Below are positions 15,001 through 22,758 of a stretch of 34,013 nt of DNA, piece by piece; the first letter of the stretch is position 1; each line of letters begins with the position of its first letter. The stretch comes from Desulfovibrio sp. Lineage in GTDB: Bacteria; Desulfobacterota; Desulfovibrionia; Desulfovibrionales; Desulfovibrionaceae. Under the pieces are notes generated by a model. That model did not search any database. It saw only the letters and a list, made by a program, of their open reading frames with translations, and was not told the DNA's origin. The position numbers and the translations under genes were made by a program. The stretch covers positions 1-34,013 of the forward strand of contig JAILPJ010000064.1 of NCBI GenBank assembly GCA_024699605.1, written 5' to 3'.

Positions 15001-16262
15001 CCGATGTCCAGCACAAAACTGACACAGGCATCAAAAAATGCCGCTGCCGTATAGTGGGCGATGGTTTCCACTTCGTCCACATCCAAACGCAGGGCATTGG
15101 CCAAAAGGGCACTGCCATAGCCTGTGGCGCCTGCGCCGGCAATGATCAGCTCAGGCGCTTTGCGCTGATAGATTTCTTGAAGAATTTCGAGGGCAATACG
15201 CAGGGGATCGCCGCGATTGGAGGCGTAGTAGGTGTAGAGCAGCTCGCCGTCATCGTTGATCAGGCAGGCCTTAATGGTCGTTGAGCCGGAATCAAAACCC
15301 AACCAGGCCCGGCCCCGAGCGTCTTCCAAGAGTTTCACCGCCAGACGGTTTTTCGCGTGGCGGGCATCGAAATCCGCGCGTTCCAGGTCATTGGCAAAGA
15401 GCGGCGGCAGGCGGTCTGTGGATGAGGTCTCAGGCTCCGCATACAAAATGGCCAGCAAGTCGGCCACACGTCTGCCTTGACGCGTCTCCTTGGCCGCATT
15501 GAGTGCTGCTCCGTGGGCCACAAAATACTGACCGTGCTCGGGAAAGACGGCACTCTTCATCTCGGTCAAGGTGGCGCAGAAACGTTGACCGAGATAGGGC
15601 AAAAACGTCAAAGGGCCGCCGAGGAAAACCACTTTGCCGGTGATTTTTCGGCCATGTGCCAGGCCACTGATGGTCTGATTGACCACAGCCTGCAGGATCG
15701 AGGCCGCCACATCCTCCTTGGCACAACCCTCGTTGAGCAAAGGCAAAATGTCCATCTTGGCAAAAACGCCACAGCGCGAGGCAATGGGATAGATGGTCTT
15801 GGAGCGGCTGGCCAGTTCATCCAGGCCCTGGGCATCGGTACCGACAAAGGCGCCCATCTGATCGATGAAGGCTCCGGTGCCGCCGGCGCAGGTTTCGTTC
15901 ATGCGCTGTTCCACGCCGCCGGTCAGATAGGTGAGCTTGGCGTCTTCTCCGCCCAGCTCAATCACCACGTCAGCGTCGGGAATAAAGTGCGTAATGGCCA
16001 GATGGGAAGCCAGAACTTCCTGCAGGAACGTGACATCAAGCTCCTGAGCCAGGGCAATGCCACCGGAGCCTGTGATACACAAAACCGCGCTGGCGTCGCC
16101 GATCTTGGCCTGGATAGCCTCAAGCAAACGTGTGACGGTTGCGCGCACAGCCGAACAGTGACGCGTGTACTGCCGAAAGACAACATCACCCGAGCAGTCA
16201 AGAACAACGGCTTTGACCGTAGTGGATCCAATATCCAGTCCAACAGCACAGTTCGGTGCCAT
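12066..16262 (-). CDS. Giant 2-hydroxyacyl-CoA dehydratase activase-type fusion (two ASKHA domains, DUF2229, dehydratase-like)
   Basis: A 1398-aa protein. Two BcrAD/BadFG activase domains come first: GLDIGSTTVK (8-17) with ELGGEDAK and ETCAGGTGAF, and GFDSGSTTIK (about 326) with DIGGQDIK and NEACSSGCGSF. In HgdC-type activators the cysteine in such motifs holds a 4Fe-4S cluster between subunits and ATP hydrolysis drives electron ejection. A cysteine-rich patch (CGHCANHC), a DUF2229 region (RVLNIYENYPLWFTLLTHLGF) and a C-terminal HgdB-like region with GGGCRATNY follow. Intramolecular fusion of activators with dehydratase-like modules is known in anaerobes, but the substrate is unknown. The ATG at 16262 follows GGGGAG; it lies 19 bases downstream of the methyltransferase stop. 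Confidence 0.85.
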   Translation of the reverse strand: MAPNCAVGLDIGSTTVKAVVLDCSGDVVFRQYTRHCSAVRATVTRLLEAIQAKIGDASAVLCITGSGGIALAQELDVTFLQEVLASHLAITHFIPDADVVIELGGEDAKLTYLTGGVEQRMNETCAGGTGAFIDQMGAFVGTDAQGLDELASRSKTIYPIASRCGVFAKMDILPLLNEGCAKEDVAASILQAVVNQTISGLAHGRKITGKVVFLGGPLTFLPYLGQRFCATLTEMKSAVFPEHGQYFVAHGAALNAAKETRQGRRVADLLAILYAEPETSSTDRLPPLFANDLERADFDARHAKNRLAVKLLEDARGRAWLGFDSGSTTIKACLINDDGELLYTYYASNRGDPLRIALEILQEIYQRKAPELIIAGAGATGYGSALLANALRLDVDEVETIAHYTAAAFFDACVSFVLDIGGQDIKCLRIANDAIDRISLNEACSSGCGSFIENFADSLHIPLADFVEAALTAERPVDLGTRCTVFMNSKVKQAQKEGVSLGDIAAGLSYSVIRNACYKVMKISNISELGEHVVAQGGAFANDALLRCLELELGKNVVRPAIPGLMGALGVALLARRRQEKGKASSLLSQEELATFAVKTKVARCGHCANHCLLTISSFSGGRHFISGNRCDRGAQQQVSHKANMYQWKYDRLFAYYTPLENPPHGSIGIPRVLNIYENYPLWFTLLTHLGFRVVLSNPSSKSLYYKGYATIPSQTVCYPAKLAHGHVLDLLEQGVKTIFFPCVPRETDSQSQTRGAFNCPVVAGYPELLRNNIQELKEAGITYLCPFLPLSPDKLAHRLHAVPFFADFDQKELDAAVAAGFEALRLFHSDLRKKGAEILAELDAKGEMGIILAGHPYHVDPEVHHGIAEFVTSCGMAVLTEDAVAQVMSDPSSLRVVNQWAYHSRLYRAGAFAVQRSNLAILQLFSFGCGLDAITSDQLEEIVSGAGHLYAQIKLDEGTNLGAARIRIRSLLATMREKRLSLCHCPKESSEGPPPFTEAMRESHTLLIPQMSPIHFAFAEAIFQGAGYKAALLPTVDREAIELGLRYVNNDACYPAIVVIGQLLQAVQSGRWDTKKIALVISQTGGGCRATNYASLLRKAMVDAGLGYIPILSFATGIQGPGIRMTRAMLFRMIMAGHYGDALARMINRVQPYEREKGSVQRLVKKWIAKAQANILTGNIFRFEWNMLCMIRDFDRLPLTDEPRRERVGIVGEILLKYHPDANNHAAEVIEAEGGEVVSTDVMDFAMYCLYDDIFNYRHLAGRRRDARMAMLGIAFLECTRLGTRLAFATSKRFHGPTSFRSLRKKTSNLISLGQQSGEGWLLGAEMVRMLENGVKNILCVQPFGCLPNHVVAKGLMGELKRRYPKANFIALDYDPGASEVNQINRIKLLMRSGHLR

Positions 16263-16281
16263 CCACGCTCCCCACAAAAAC

Positions 16282-17049
16282 CTATTTGCCGACTATCCAG
16301 TAGGTTTCCGGGCTTTTTTCCACAAAACCATCGCTCACGGAAAAAAAACCAGCCTGTTTAAAAAGCTGCTGATATTCACGCCGCGTCCTGCGCCAGCCCC
16401 AGAATTGCTGCGGACGCACGCCCAGATAGTGTAGGATCGCCCTGATCACGATTTTGATCGCATTGACAAAACTTCCGATCACCGAATCTTCTTCTAAAAA
16501 GGAAGAGGAAAGACAGATCAGCTGTCCTCCGGGCTCCAGCTGAGCGCGCAGGGCATCGAGCAGATGCAGGAAAAGACGGGTTGAGAGGCTGTAGTCCACA
16601 GCCGAGAGATAGATCATGTCGTAATAGACATCCGATGGCAAACAGAGCGGCGGATAACCGATGAAAACGCGGTCCGCCGGCAGATAACTGCGCAACCACT
16701 TCAGGCCCACGGTACTCGGTTCATTCACATAGAGCTCAATATCGGGCATGGCGTCGAGCAAAAGCTTTTCCATATAGCCCACACCGCTGCCGATGGAGAG
16801 GACGCGAAAGGGTTCCGAACGTTCTCCGGCCTCGGCTCGCTGCGCCCGAATTCTGTCAAGCAGCCAGAGGGCATTGCTGCGCTTGTTTTCTCGCCACTCG
16901 AGGGGCAGTGCCTCCCAGCTGGAATAGCGAGAAAACATTTCTTCATAAAATGTCGAATAAAACTTGGATCCGGCCAGGTGAAAAAAGGAAAGATGGGAAA
17001 ATTTGGTAAAGGGAATTCCCTGCCAGCTCTCTTGATAAAATCGCCGCAC
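16282..17049 (-). CDS. Class I SAM-dependent methyltransferase, substrate unknown
   Basis: A 255-aa protein with SAM-binding motif I VLSIGSGVGY (83-92), an acidic residue after the next strand (LYVNEPS), the post-motif YDMIYLSAVDYSLS, and LEPGGQLICLSSSFL as motif III. The C-terminal 'QAGF' segment is normal for small-molecule or lipid methyltransferases. It starts with GTG preceded by a G-rich tract; an ATG 16 bases upstream is out of frame, so the start is less certain than most. It is 19 bases upstream of the giant activase gene and probably in one transcript with it, which suggests but does not prove a shared pathway. Confidence 0.75.
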   Translation of the reverse strand: MRRFYQESWQGIPFTKFSHLSFFHLAGSKFYSTFYEEMFSRYSSWEALPLEWRENKRSNALWLLDRIRAQRAEAGERSEPFRVLSIGSGVGYMEKLLLDAMPDIELYVNEPSTVGLKWLRSYLPADRVFIGYPPLCLPSDVYYDMIYLSAVDYSLSTRLFLHLLDALRAQLEPGGQLICLSSSFLEEDSVIGSFVNAIKIVIRAILHYLGVRPQQFWGWRRTRREYQQLFKQAGFFSVSDGFVEKSPETYWIVGK

Positions 17050-17167
17050 GTCCTCTGCCCCCCATGTTCAAATCGGCTTTTATATAGCGTAGTAGCGCTT
17101 TTCCCGCAATACGCTCTGTATTTTCTCACGTGCCATGAACAAATTCGTCCAGAACAACGCTCCCTTT

Positions 17168-18250
17168 TCAGGGCATCAAACCTAGTTTTTGGCGCAAGAG
17201 CTTCTGGGACTCGTAGAGGCGCTGAATATCAGGATCCTTGCGCAAGGCTGTGGGCAGACAGGGATAGCAGACAATGGCATTCTCGTTCATGGCCGCCCGA
17301 ACCAGAGGCAAAAAAATCGCATCCGGCATATCCACATACTGTCTGATGGAAGCGGGATTTTGCTGAACTTTGCGCACCAGCTCCAGGGTCAGAGAACCCA
17401 TGATATTTTTGATATTCTTACTCTGCAAAACCGCATCGGGCACCTCAGCAAAAACCTGCGGTTCTTCTCGCAATTTCTGCGCATAATATCTGCCGATCTC
17501 GCTATCGTCAAAATCCGCCGGCAGAAGCCGATAGCGTTCCTGATTGCGCGTGGCAAAAAGATCCTCTGAGCCAGTGATCAGTCCTGGATCAAAGGGCTCG
17601 GCAAGAGGACCTTGCCCAGACAAACTGGCCTTGGCATAGCGCATGGCCTTCTGGCAATAGCCTTCAAGGGTTCCCTTGCCCAGATAGGTATTATACTTCT
17701 GCTTCCAGGCCTGGGCGCGCAGCTCAAGACTGCCCAACTGTGAAAAATCCAGGCCCTTGAGCGTGAGAATACCCAGGCAAAAGGCCGCCCCGTAATCGAG
17801 ATTGGTCACGATATTTTCTTCTTCACTGAGCAAGGGATCGCGCAGAGCCAGGATTTTCCGGTACATCTGGGGATTACGGCCTGGCAGACGCTCGTGCAGG
17901 TCCTTGGCTGTGGCCGGTTCGATCTGCCAGACCGATTGGGCTGGACCGCGCACCTGACGCACGTAGTAGCCAAAGTCGGATTCGGCAGCCGCAATTTCCA
18001 AAAGGAAACGGCCAGCATTTTCCCTGGGCAGGCCAAGGTACTCGGCCACGGCAAAACAGAGCGTCTGCATCTGCTCAAAGGGCAGGTATCTGCGGCCTTT
18101 CCAGGTGCCATGCTGATCGGGTCGATCTGGCCAAAAACCTGCTTCAGCATCGGGATAGATTGTGTTGTCCCCGAAATGCGCCTGACAGGGCATGTGCCCC
18201 ATCCCACAAAGACACAGTGTCATCACAAGCAGAAAGGCAAGTCTCGGCAT
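17168..18250 (-). CDS. Exported lytic-transglycosylase-like protein
   Basis: A 360-aa protein with an N-terminal signal peptide (MPRLAFLLVMTLCLCGMG, cut near CQA-HF). The segment EIAAAESDFGYYVRQVRGPAQSVWQIEPATAKDL (85-118) resembles the SLT/lysozyme-like core, in which the glutamate of 'ES' (Glu90) would be the catalytic acid and 'WQIEPAT' replaces the usual 'MQI-P-TA'. If so it cleaves peptidoglycan in the periplasm. The remaining 220 residues are helical and not assigned. The start has G-rich GGGGGAG very close to the ATG. It lies only 18 bases after the pgk terminator, so its own promoter is hard to place and read-through may supply its message. Confidence 0.65.
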   Translation of the reverse strand: MPRLAFLLVMTLCLCGMGHMPCQAHFGDNTIYPDAEAGFWPDRPDQHGTWKGRRYLPFEQMQTLCFAVAEYLGLPRENAGRFLLEIAAAESDFGYYVRQVRGPAQSVWQIEPATAKDLHERLPGRNPQMYRKILALRDPLLSEEENIVTNLDYGAAFCLGILTLKGLDFSQLGSLELRAQAWKQKYNTYLGKGTLEGYCQKAMRYAKASLSGQGPLAEPFDPGLITGSEDLFATRNQERYRLLPADFDDSEIGRYYAQKLREEPQVFAEVPDAVLQSKNIKNIMGSLTLELVRKVQQNPASIRQYVDMPDAIFLPLVRAAMNENAIVCYPCLPTALRKDPDIQRLYESQKLLRQKLGLMP

Positions 18251-18268
18251 AGCTCCCCCAGCCGACAG

Positions 18269-18312
18269 AAAAAAAATCTCTCTGACACAGGCGATAAGCC
18301 TGGTCAGAGAGA
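18269..18312 (-). terminator. Intrinsic terminator of pgk
   Basis: On the minus strand TCTCTCTGAC pairs with GTCAGAGAGA in a long stem that includes an inner CAGGC-GCCTG, followed by eight T (complement of 18269-18276). One of the strongest terminators in the window; it lies between pgk and the transglycosylase-like gene. Confidence 0.92.
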
Positions 18313-18338
18313 AAAAAAACAAGCGCCGCATCAAGCGT

Positions 18339-19502
18339 CTAGCTTCTTGCTTCAAGGGCGGCAATAGCCGGCAGTTCCTTGCCCTCGAGCAATTCCAGCG
18401 AAGCGCCGCCGCCTGTGGAGATATAGCCCATCTTGTCGGCGAGATTATACTTTTCCACGCAGGCCACTGAGTCTCCGCCACCCACGACCACAAAAGCCTT
18501 GCTCTTGGCGAGATCCGTAGCCAAGGCAACGGTGCCCTGATGGAAGGGCTCGGTCTCAAAGGCCCCCATGGGACCATTCCAAACCACAGTCTCAGCCTCT
18601 TGCAGAACCTTGGCGTAAAGCGCTTCGGTCTTGCTGCCGATATCCAAAATCATGGCATCGGCCGGCACCTGCTCCACGTCAACTTCATTTCGCGTTTGTC
18701 CCGCAGCCAATTCCTTGGCGACGACCACATCCACAGGCAAAGGCAGTTGGCAGCCTTTATCCTTGGCCTTCTGCATGATCTTTTTGGCTTCCTCAATCAG
18801 GTCTGGCTCATACAGGGACTTGCCCACGGCATATCCCTTGGCGGCCAAAAAGGTATTGGCAATGCCGCCGCCAACAATCAGGATATCCACTTTTTCCAGC
18901 AGATTATTCAATACGCCAAGTTTGGTGGAAACCTTGGCGCCGCCGATGATGGCGGCCAAAGGACGTTTGGGGGAGTGCAGAACGCGGCCAAAGGCTTCCA
19001 CCTCGCTGACCATCAGAGGACCTGCGCAGGCAACTTTGGCCAGGCGTACGGCCCCTTCCGTGGAGGCCTGAGCTCTGTGGGCCGTGCCAAAGGCATCCAT
19101 CACATAGACGTCGCCCAGATCCGCAAGCTTCTGGGCCAGAGCCGGGTCATTCTTCTTTTCGCCTTTGAAAAAGCGAATATTTTCCAAAAGCTGGCATTGA
19201 CCGGGCTGCACGTGGGCGCTGGCAAGCTCCTTGGCCACAGAAACACTCATGCCCAAAGCCTTGCCCAGATGCTCGGCCACAGGCTTCAAGGAAAATTCCT
19301 CGGCGTATTCGCCTTCCACAGGCCGTCCCAGATGGGAGATGAGGATCACTCCGGCCCCTTTTTCTAAGGCCATTTTGACTGTGGGCAAAGCGGCGCGAAT
19401 CCGTTTATCATTGGTGATTCTGCCGTCTTTCATGGGCACATTGAGGTCCTGTCTGATGACCACCGTCTTGCCACGAACATCCAAATCCGCAAATTTTTTC
19501 AT
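18339..19502 (-). CDS. pgk: Phosphoglycerate kinase
   Basis: A 387-aa enzyme of glycolysis and gluconeogenesis that transfers phosphate between 1,3-bisphosphoglycerate and ADP. VIRQDLNVP (substrate-binding aspartate and asparagine), LISHLGRP, the nucleotide-binding GGAKVSTKLGVL and the C-terminal GGGDSVACVEKY/GGGASLELLEGK segments are all present, and length is normal. It is the last of a metabolic group (rpe, tkt, pgk) on the minus strand, 135 bases after tkt. The leader holds a hairpin-bridged GGAGG element, and there is no Shine-Dalgarno within 15 bases of the ATG. Confidence 0.97.
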   Translation of the reverse strand: MKKFADLDVRGKTVVIRQDLNVPMKDGRITNDKRIRAALPTVKMALEKGAGVILISHLGRPVEGEYAEEFSLKPVAEHLGKALGMSVSVAKELASAHVQPGQCQLLENIRFFKGEKKNDPALAQKLADLGDVYVMDAFGTAHRAQASTEGAVRLAKVACAGPLMVSEVEAFGRVLHSPKRPLAAIIGGAKVSTKLGVLNNLLEKVDILIVGGGIANTFLAAKGYAVGKSLYEPDLIEEAKKIMQKAKDKGCQLPLPVDVVVAKELAAGQTRNEVDVEQVPADAMILDIGSKTEALYAKVLQEAETVVWNGPMGAFETEPFHQGTVALATDLAKSKAFVVVGGGDSVACVEKYNLADKMGYISTGGGASLELLEGKELPAIAALEARS

Positions 19503-19557
19503 CAGATCTTCAGCGCAGATACCTCAGCATTGCTGCTGGGGAGGAAACGCTGCCTCC
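19503..19557 (-). promoter_or_regulatory. Hairpin-bridged Shine-Dalgarno element (pgk)
   Basis: On the minus strand GGAGG (19557-19553) is followed by CAGCG (19552-19548), which pairs with CGCTG (19515-19511); 8 bases follow to the ATG. A CAGCA-GCAA-TGCTG hairpin with a GNRA loop sits inside. The opening segment GGAGGCAGCGTTTCCTCCC is identical to that of thrS, and its CCTCC could alternatively pair with GGAGG. Confidence 0.7.
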
Positions 19558-19581
19558 GTTATCTTTCCCTCTATTGATACG

Positions 19582-19611
19582 AAAAACCGTCAAGGCCGCG
19601 AAGCGGTCGAC
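19582..19611 (-). terminator. Possible weak terminator after tkt
   Basis: On the minus strand a short CCGC-TTC-GCGG hairpin with a flanking GTC-GAC pairing is followed by TTTTT (complement of 19582-19586). The stem is short, so termination would be partial. It ends about 25 bases before the pgk GGAGG. Confidence 0.35.
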
Positions 19612-19637
19612 AGTACTTCCACAAACTTCCAGCCTGA

Positions 19638-21626
19638 TTACGACAAAAGGCTGCGAGCCTCCTGCAAAACCTGCTCAACCGTAAAGCCAAAATGTCTGGC
19701 CACGTCCTTGGCCTTGCCCGAGAGACCAAAACTCGTCATGCCCAGCACCTTGCCGTCAAGGCCCACGTATTTATAGAAATATTCGGGCGAAGCGGCTTCA
19801 ATGGCCAAACGGGCCCGCACACGACTTGGCAGAAGCGCTTCTCGCCAGGCCGCTTCCTGCGCATCAAAAACTTCCGCACAGGGCAGAGAAAGCACACGCA
19901 CTCGGCGCCCCTCGGCACTCAGCTTTTCCCAGGCCCCACAGGCCAGCTCAACTTCTGAACCTGTGGCCAGGATAATGAGTTCCGGGCTGCCCTCACAGTC
20001 GCGCAAAATATAGCCGCCGCGGGCAATATCAGCCTCCTGGGCCGCATTGCGCTGGTAGACGGGCAAGGACTGCCGCGAAAGCACAAGACAGGTGGGCCCC
20101 TTACGCTCTATGGCCCGTTTCCAGGCGTAGGCCGTTTCCAGACTGTCACAGGGCCGCCAGACTTCCATGCCCGGAATCATGCGCAGCGCTGGAATCTGTT
20201 CCACGGGCTGATGGGTGGGACCGTCTTCGCCCACGCCAATGGAGTCGTGCGTAAAGACCCAGATGGCCTGAATCTGCATCAGCGCAGCCAATCGCAAGGC
20301 ATTCTTGGCCTGATCGCTGAAGGAGAGGAAGGTCCCCGCATAGGGGAGGAAGCCGCCGTGCAGGGCCAGTCCGTTCATGATGCAGCTCATGCCGAATTCG
20401 CGCACGCCATAGTACAGGTAATTGCCCGCCTCTTCAGCCGTTACGACCGTGGAATGTGTGGTTTTTGTGCCCACGGAGCCGGTCAGGTCAGCTGAGCCGC
20501 CAATGAGCTCAGGCATTTTCGGCAAAAGCACTTCCAGACATTTCTGCGAGGCCTTGCGGGTGGCCAAAGGCTCGCTTTGCTTGCGCAAAGCAGAGAGAAG
20601 CTCGCTGGCTACTGTCTCCCAGTCCTTTGGCAAGGAGCCAGCCATCCGCCTGGTAAATTCCTGGGCAAGATCGGGGTAATGCGCGGCATAGTCAGCAAAA
20701 CGCTTCTGCCAGGCCTCTTCAGCGATCTTCCCCTGACTTCTGGCATCCCATTCCTCCCGATAGTCTTTGGGAATTTCAAAAGGCGGATAGGGCCACTCAA
20801 GGTTTTTCCGTGTTGCGGCACAGGCCTCGGGTCCCAACGGCGCGCCATGGCAGGCTGCACTGTCCTCCTTGGGAGAAGCAAAACCGATACGGGTCGGAAC
20901 AATGATCAGCGAGGGGTGTTCCTGATCGCTTTTTGCCTCATCAAATGCCAGATCCAGGGAATGGGGATCGTGACCTTGAACATGCTCAATCACCTGCCAG
21001 CCCATGGAACGAAAACGCATGGCGACATCTTCGGTAAACCAGCCGCTGACCTTGCCGTCAATACTGATGCCATTGGCGTCGTAGCAGACAATGAGACGCC
21101 CAAGCTTCCAGGTTCCCGCCAGAGAACAGGCCTCAGCTGCGACCCCCTCCATCAGACAGCCGTCTCCGCAGAAACAATAGGTATAATGATCCACAATCTT
21201 GTAATCAGGGCGATTGAAGGTCTGGGCCAGAAGGCGTTCGGCCAAAGCCATACCCACGGCTGAGGCAATACCCTGACCTAAGGGGCCTGTGGTCATGTCC
21301 ACACCCTGGGTCACACCGTATTCCGGATGGCCTGGCGTTTTGCTCCCCAATTGCCGGAAATTGCGCAATTCGTCGAGCGAGAGATCGTAGCCTGTGAGAT
21401 GCAAAAGGGCATAGAGGAGCATGGAGGCGTGACCATTGGAGAGCACAAAGCGGTCACGGTCAACCCAGTGGGGATTATTGGGATTATGCTTCAAATGGTG
21501 CCTGAAGAGCGTTTCGCCCAGTTCTGCCATACCCAGCGGCGCTCCGGGATGACCGGATTTGGCTTGTTCAATGGCGTCCATAGACAGAACTCTGAGGGCA
21601 TTGGCCAATTGTCTGCGTGTCGGCAT
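19638..21626 (-). CDS. tkt: Transketolase
   Basis: A 662-aa thiamine-diphosphate enzyme that exchanges two-carbon units between pentose-phosphate sugars. Motifs in order: SNGHASMLLYALLHL, GPLGQGIASAVGMA, the ThDP/Mg motif GDGCLMEGVAAEACSLAG, the active-site histidine region, and THDSIGVGEDGPTHQP in the pyrimidine domain. Length is typical. The ATG has GGAGG 11 nt upstream, an ordinary linear layout. It lies 63 bases after rpe, with which it shares substrates (xylulose 5-phosphate), and upstream of pgk. Confidence 0.97.
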   Translation of the reverse strand: MPTRRQLANALRVLSMDAIEQAKSGHPGAPLGMAELGETLFRHHLKHNPNNPHWVDRDRFVLSNGHASMLLYALLHLTGYDLSLDELRNFRQLGSKTPGHPEYGVTQGVDMTTGPLGQGIASAVGMALAERLLAQTFNRPDYKIVDHYTYCFCGDGCLMEGVAAEACSLAGTWKLGRLIVCYDANGISIDGKVSGWFTEDVAMRFRSMGWQVIEHVQGHDPHSLDLAFDEAKSDQEHPSLIIVPTRIGFASPKEDSAACHGAPLGPEACAATRKNLEWPYPPFEIPKDYREEWDARSQGKIAEEAWQKRFADYAAHYPDLAQEFTRRMAGSLPKDWETVASELLSALRKQSEPLATRKASQKCLEVLLPKMPELIGGSADLTGSVGTKTTHSTVVTAEEAGNYLYYGVREFGMSCIMNGLALHGGFLPYAGTFLSFSDQAKNALRLAALMQIQAIWVFTHDSIGVGEDGPTHQPVEQIPALRMIPGMEVWRPCDSLETAYAWKRAIERKGPTCLVLSRQSLPVYQRNAAQEADIARGGYILRDCEGSPELIILATGSEVELACGAWEKLSAEGRRVRVLSLPCAEVFDAQEAAWREALLPSRVRARLAIEAASPEYFYKYVGLDGKVLGMTSFGLSGKAKDVARHFGFTVEQVLQEARSLLS

Positions 21627-21689
21627 GACTTCTGCTTCCTCCGATTAGAGGGTTTGGCTGACAGGAAATGGGACGAAAAACAGACAAGC

Positions 21690-22391
21690 CTATTGCTTTC
21701 GGGGCTTCCAGGTCTCGGCCGGAGAGTGGCGCCCCAAGCCCGTACAGGCAGTCTGAAAGGCGGCCAGGCGGGTGGCATAGGGGGGATAGGCAAAGAACGC
21801 TGATCCAGAGACCAAAAGATCAGCCCCGGCTTGGACAAGCTCCGCGGCATTTTCCGGGCAGGCGCCCCCATCGACCTCAATGACCACCTGCGAACAATCC
21901 AGGCTGTCCAGCAAGGCGCGACAGGCGCGAATCTTTTCCACACTTGCCGGAATAAACTGCTGTCCTGAAAAGCCGGGATTGACGCTCATGATCAAGACCA
22001 GGTCAAGATCCTGCGCCAGCCAGCGCAGCATACCAAGATCTGTCCCGGGATTAAAGGCCAGACCGGCCTTGACGTGATGGGCACGAATGGCGGAAAGGGT
22101 GCGTTGCAGGTGTCGATCGGCTTCGGCGTGTACCACGAGCAGATCGCTGCCAGCCGCCACAAAGGCTTCAATATAGCGCGCTGGCTCTTCGATCATCAGA
22201 TGCACATCAAAAAAAAGCCCGCTCTGCCCGCGCAGACTTTTGATCAGCGGCGGACCAAAGGTGATATTGGGCACAAACGCGCCATCCATGACGTCCAGAT
22301 GCAACCAGCCTAGGCCCGCCTTTTCAAGGTCCTGTAATTCACGGCCAAGTTCGGCGAAGTTGGCACTCAAAAGCGAAGGGGAAAGGATCAC
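21690..22391 (-). CDS. rpe: Ribulose-phosphate 3-epimerase
   Basis: A 233-aa TIM-barrel enzyme that interconverts ribulose 5-phosphate and xylulose 5-phosphate. Signatures: LSPSLLSANF at the start, HLDVMDGAFVPNITFGP (metal ligands), DVHLMIEEP, MSVNPGFSGQQFI, and VDGG with VSGSAFF (phosphate binding). It starts with GTG; the start overlaps the merR stop in a GTGA arrangement and has GAGGAA upstream, so translation is probably coupled. The last 15 residues are an extra tail. Confidence 0.95.
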   Translation of the reverse strand: MILSPSLLSANFAELGRELQDLEKAGLGWLHLDVMDGAFVPNITFGPPLIKSLRGQSGLFFDVHLMIEEPARYIEAFVAAGSDLLVVHAEADRHLQRTLSAIRAHHVKAGLAFNPGTDLGMLRWLAQDLDLVLIMSVNPGFSGQQFIPASVEKIRACRALLDSLDCSQVVIEVDGGACPENAAELVQAGADLLVSGSAFFAYPPYATRLAAFQTACTGLGRHSPAETWKPRKQ

Positions 22392-22744
22392 GATCGTTCC
22401 TCGGGATGTCCGGCCAGAATGCGGCGCAGAGCTGAAAGTTCTTGCTTCAGCAGACCTATAAAAGCCTTATCTGGCACAGCCACCACACGCTCGGGCAGAC
22501 TTTGGTCGACCACCGCTGAGCCGGACAAGACTCGCCTGGCCCCATCAATGGTCATGCCCTGTTCATGCAAAAGCTGCTTGATGCGGCGTAACAGGGTAAT
22601 GTGCTCTTCTGAATACAGACGCTGGCCGTGATCAGTACGCAAGGGAGCCAGTTGGGGAAATTCCGTCTCCCAGAAACGCAAAACATAGGTTTTGAGATTG
22701 AGGAGCTCTGCGGCTTCGCCAATGCGGTACATCTTTTCCGCCAT
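22388..22744 (-). CDS. MerR-family transcriptional regulator
   Basis: A 118-aa protein with a winged helix-turn-helix at the N-terminus (MYRIGEAAELLNLKTYVLRFWETEFPQLAPLRTDHGQRLYSEEHITLLRRIKQLL), followed by a short helix and tail. The truncated size and 'RFWETEFPQL' pattern match the MerR-like regulators often found next to pheT in deltaproteobacteria and others. No metal-binding cysteines are present, so it is not a classical metal sensor; target unknown. I take the ATG at 22744, 14 bases after the pheT stop; an earlier in-frame GTG overlaps pheT. Coupled to rpe downstream. Confidence 0.88.
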   Translation of the reverse strand: MAEKMYRIGEAAELLNLKTYVLRFWETEFPQLAPLRTDHGQRLYSEEHITLLRRIKQLLHEQGMTIDGARRVLSGSAVVDQSLPERVVAVPDKAFIGLLKQELSALRRILAGHPEERS

Positions 22745-22758
22745 GGACACGCCCCACA

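Noticed and set aside
15477..16361. A 294-codon plus-strand frame opposite the giant activase
   Set aside because: Antisense shadow with no recognisable family or start site.
17080..17136. An 18-codon frame between the transglycosylase-like and methyltransferase genes
   Set aside because: No ribosome binding site and no conserved feature; probably chance.
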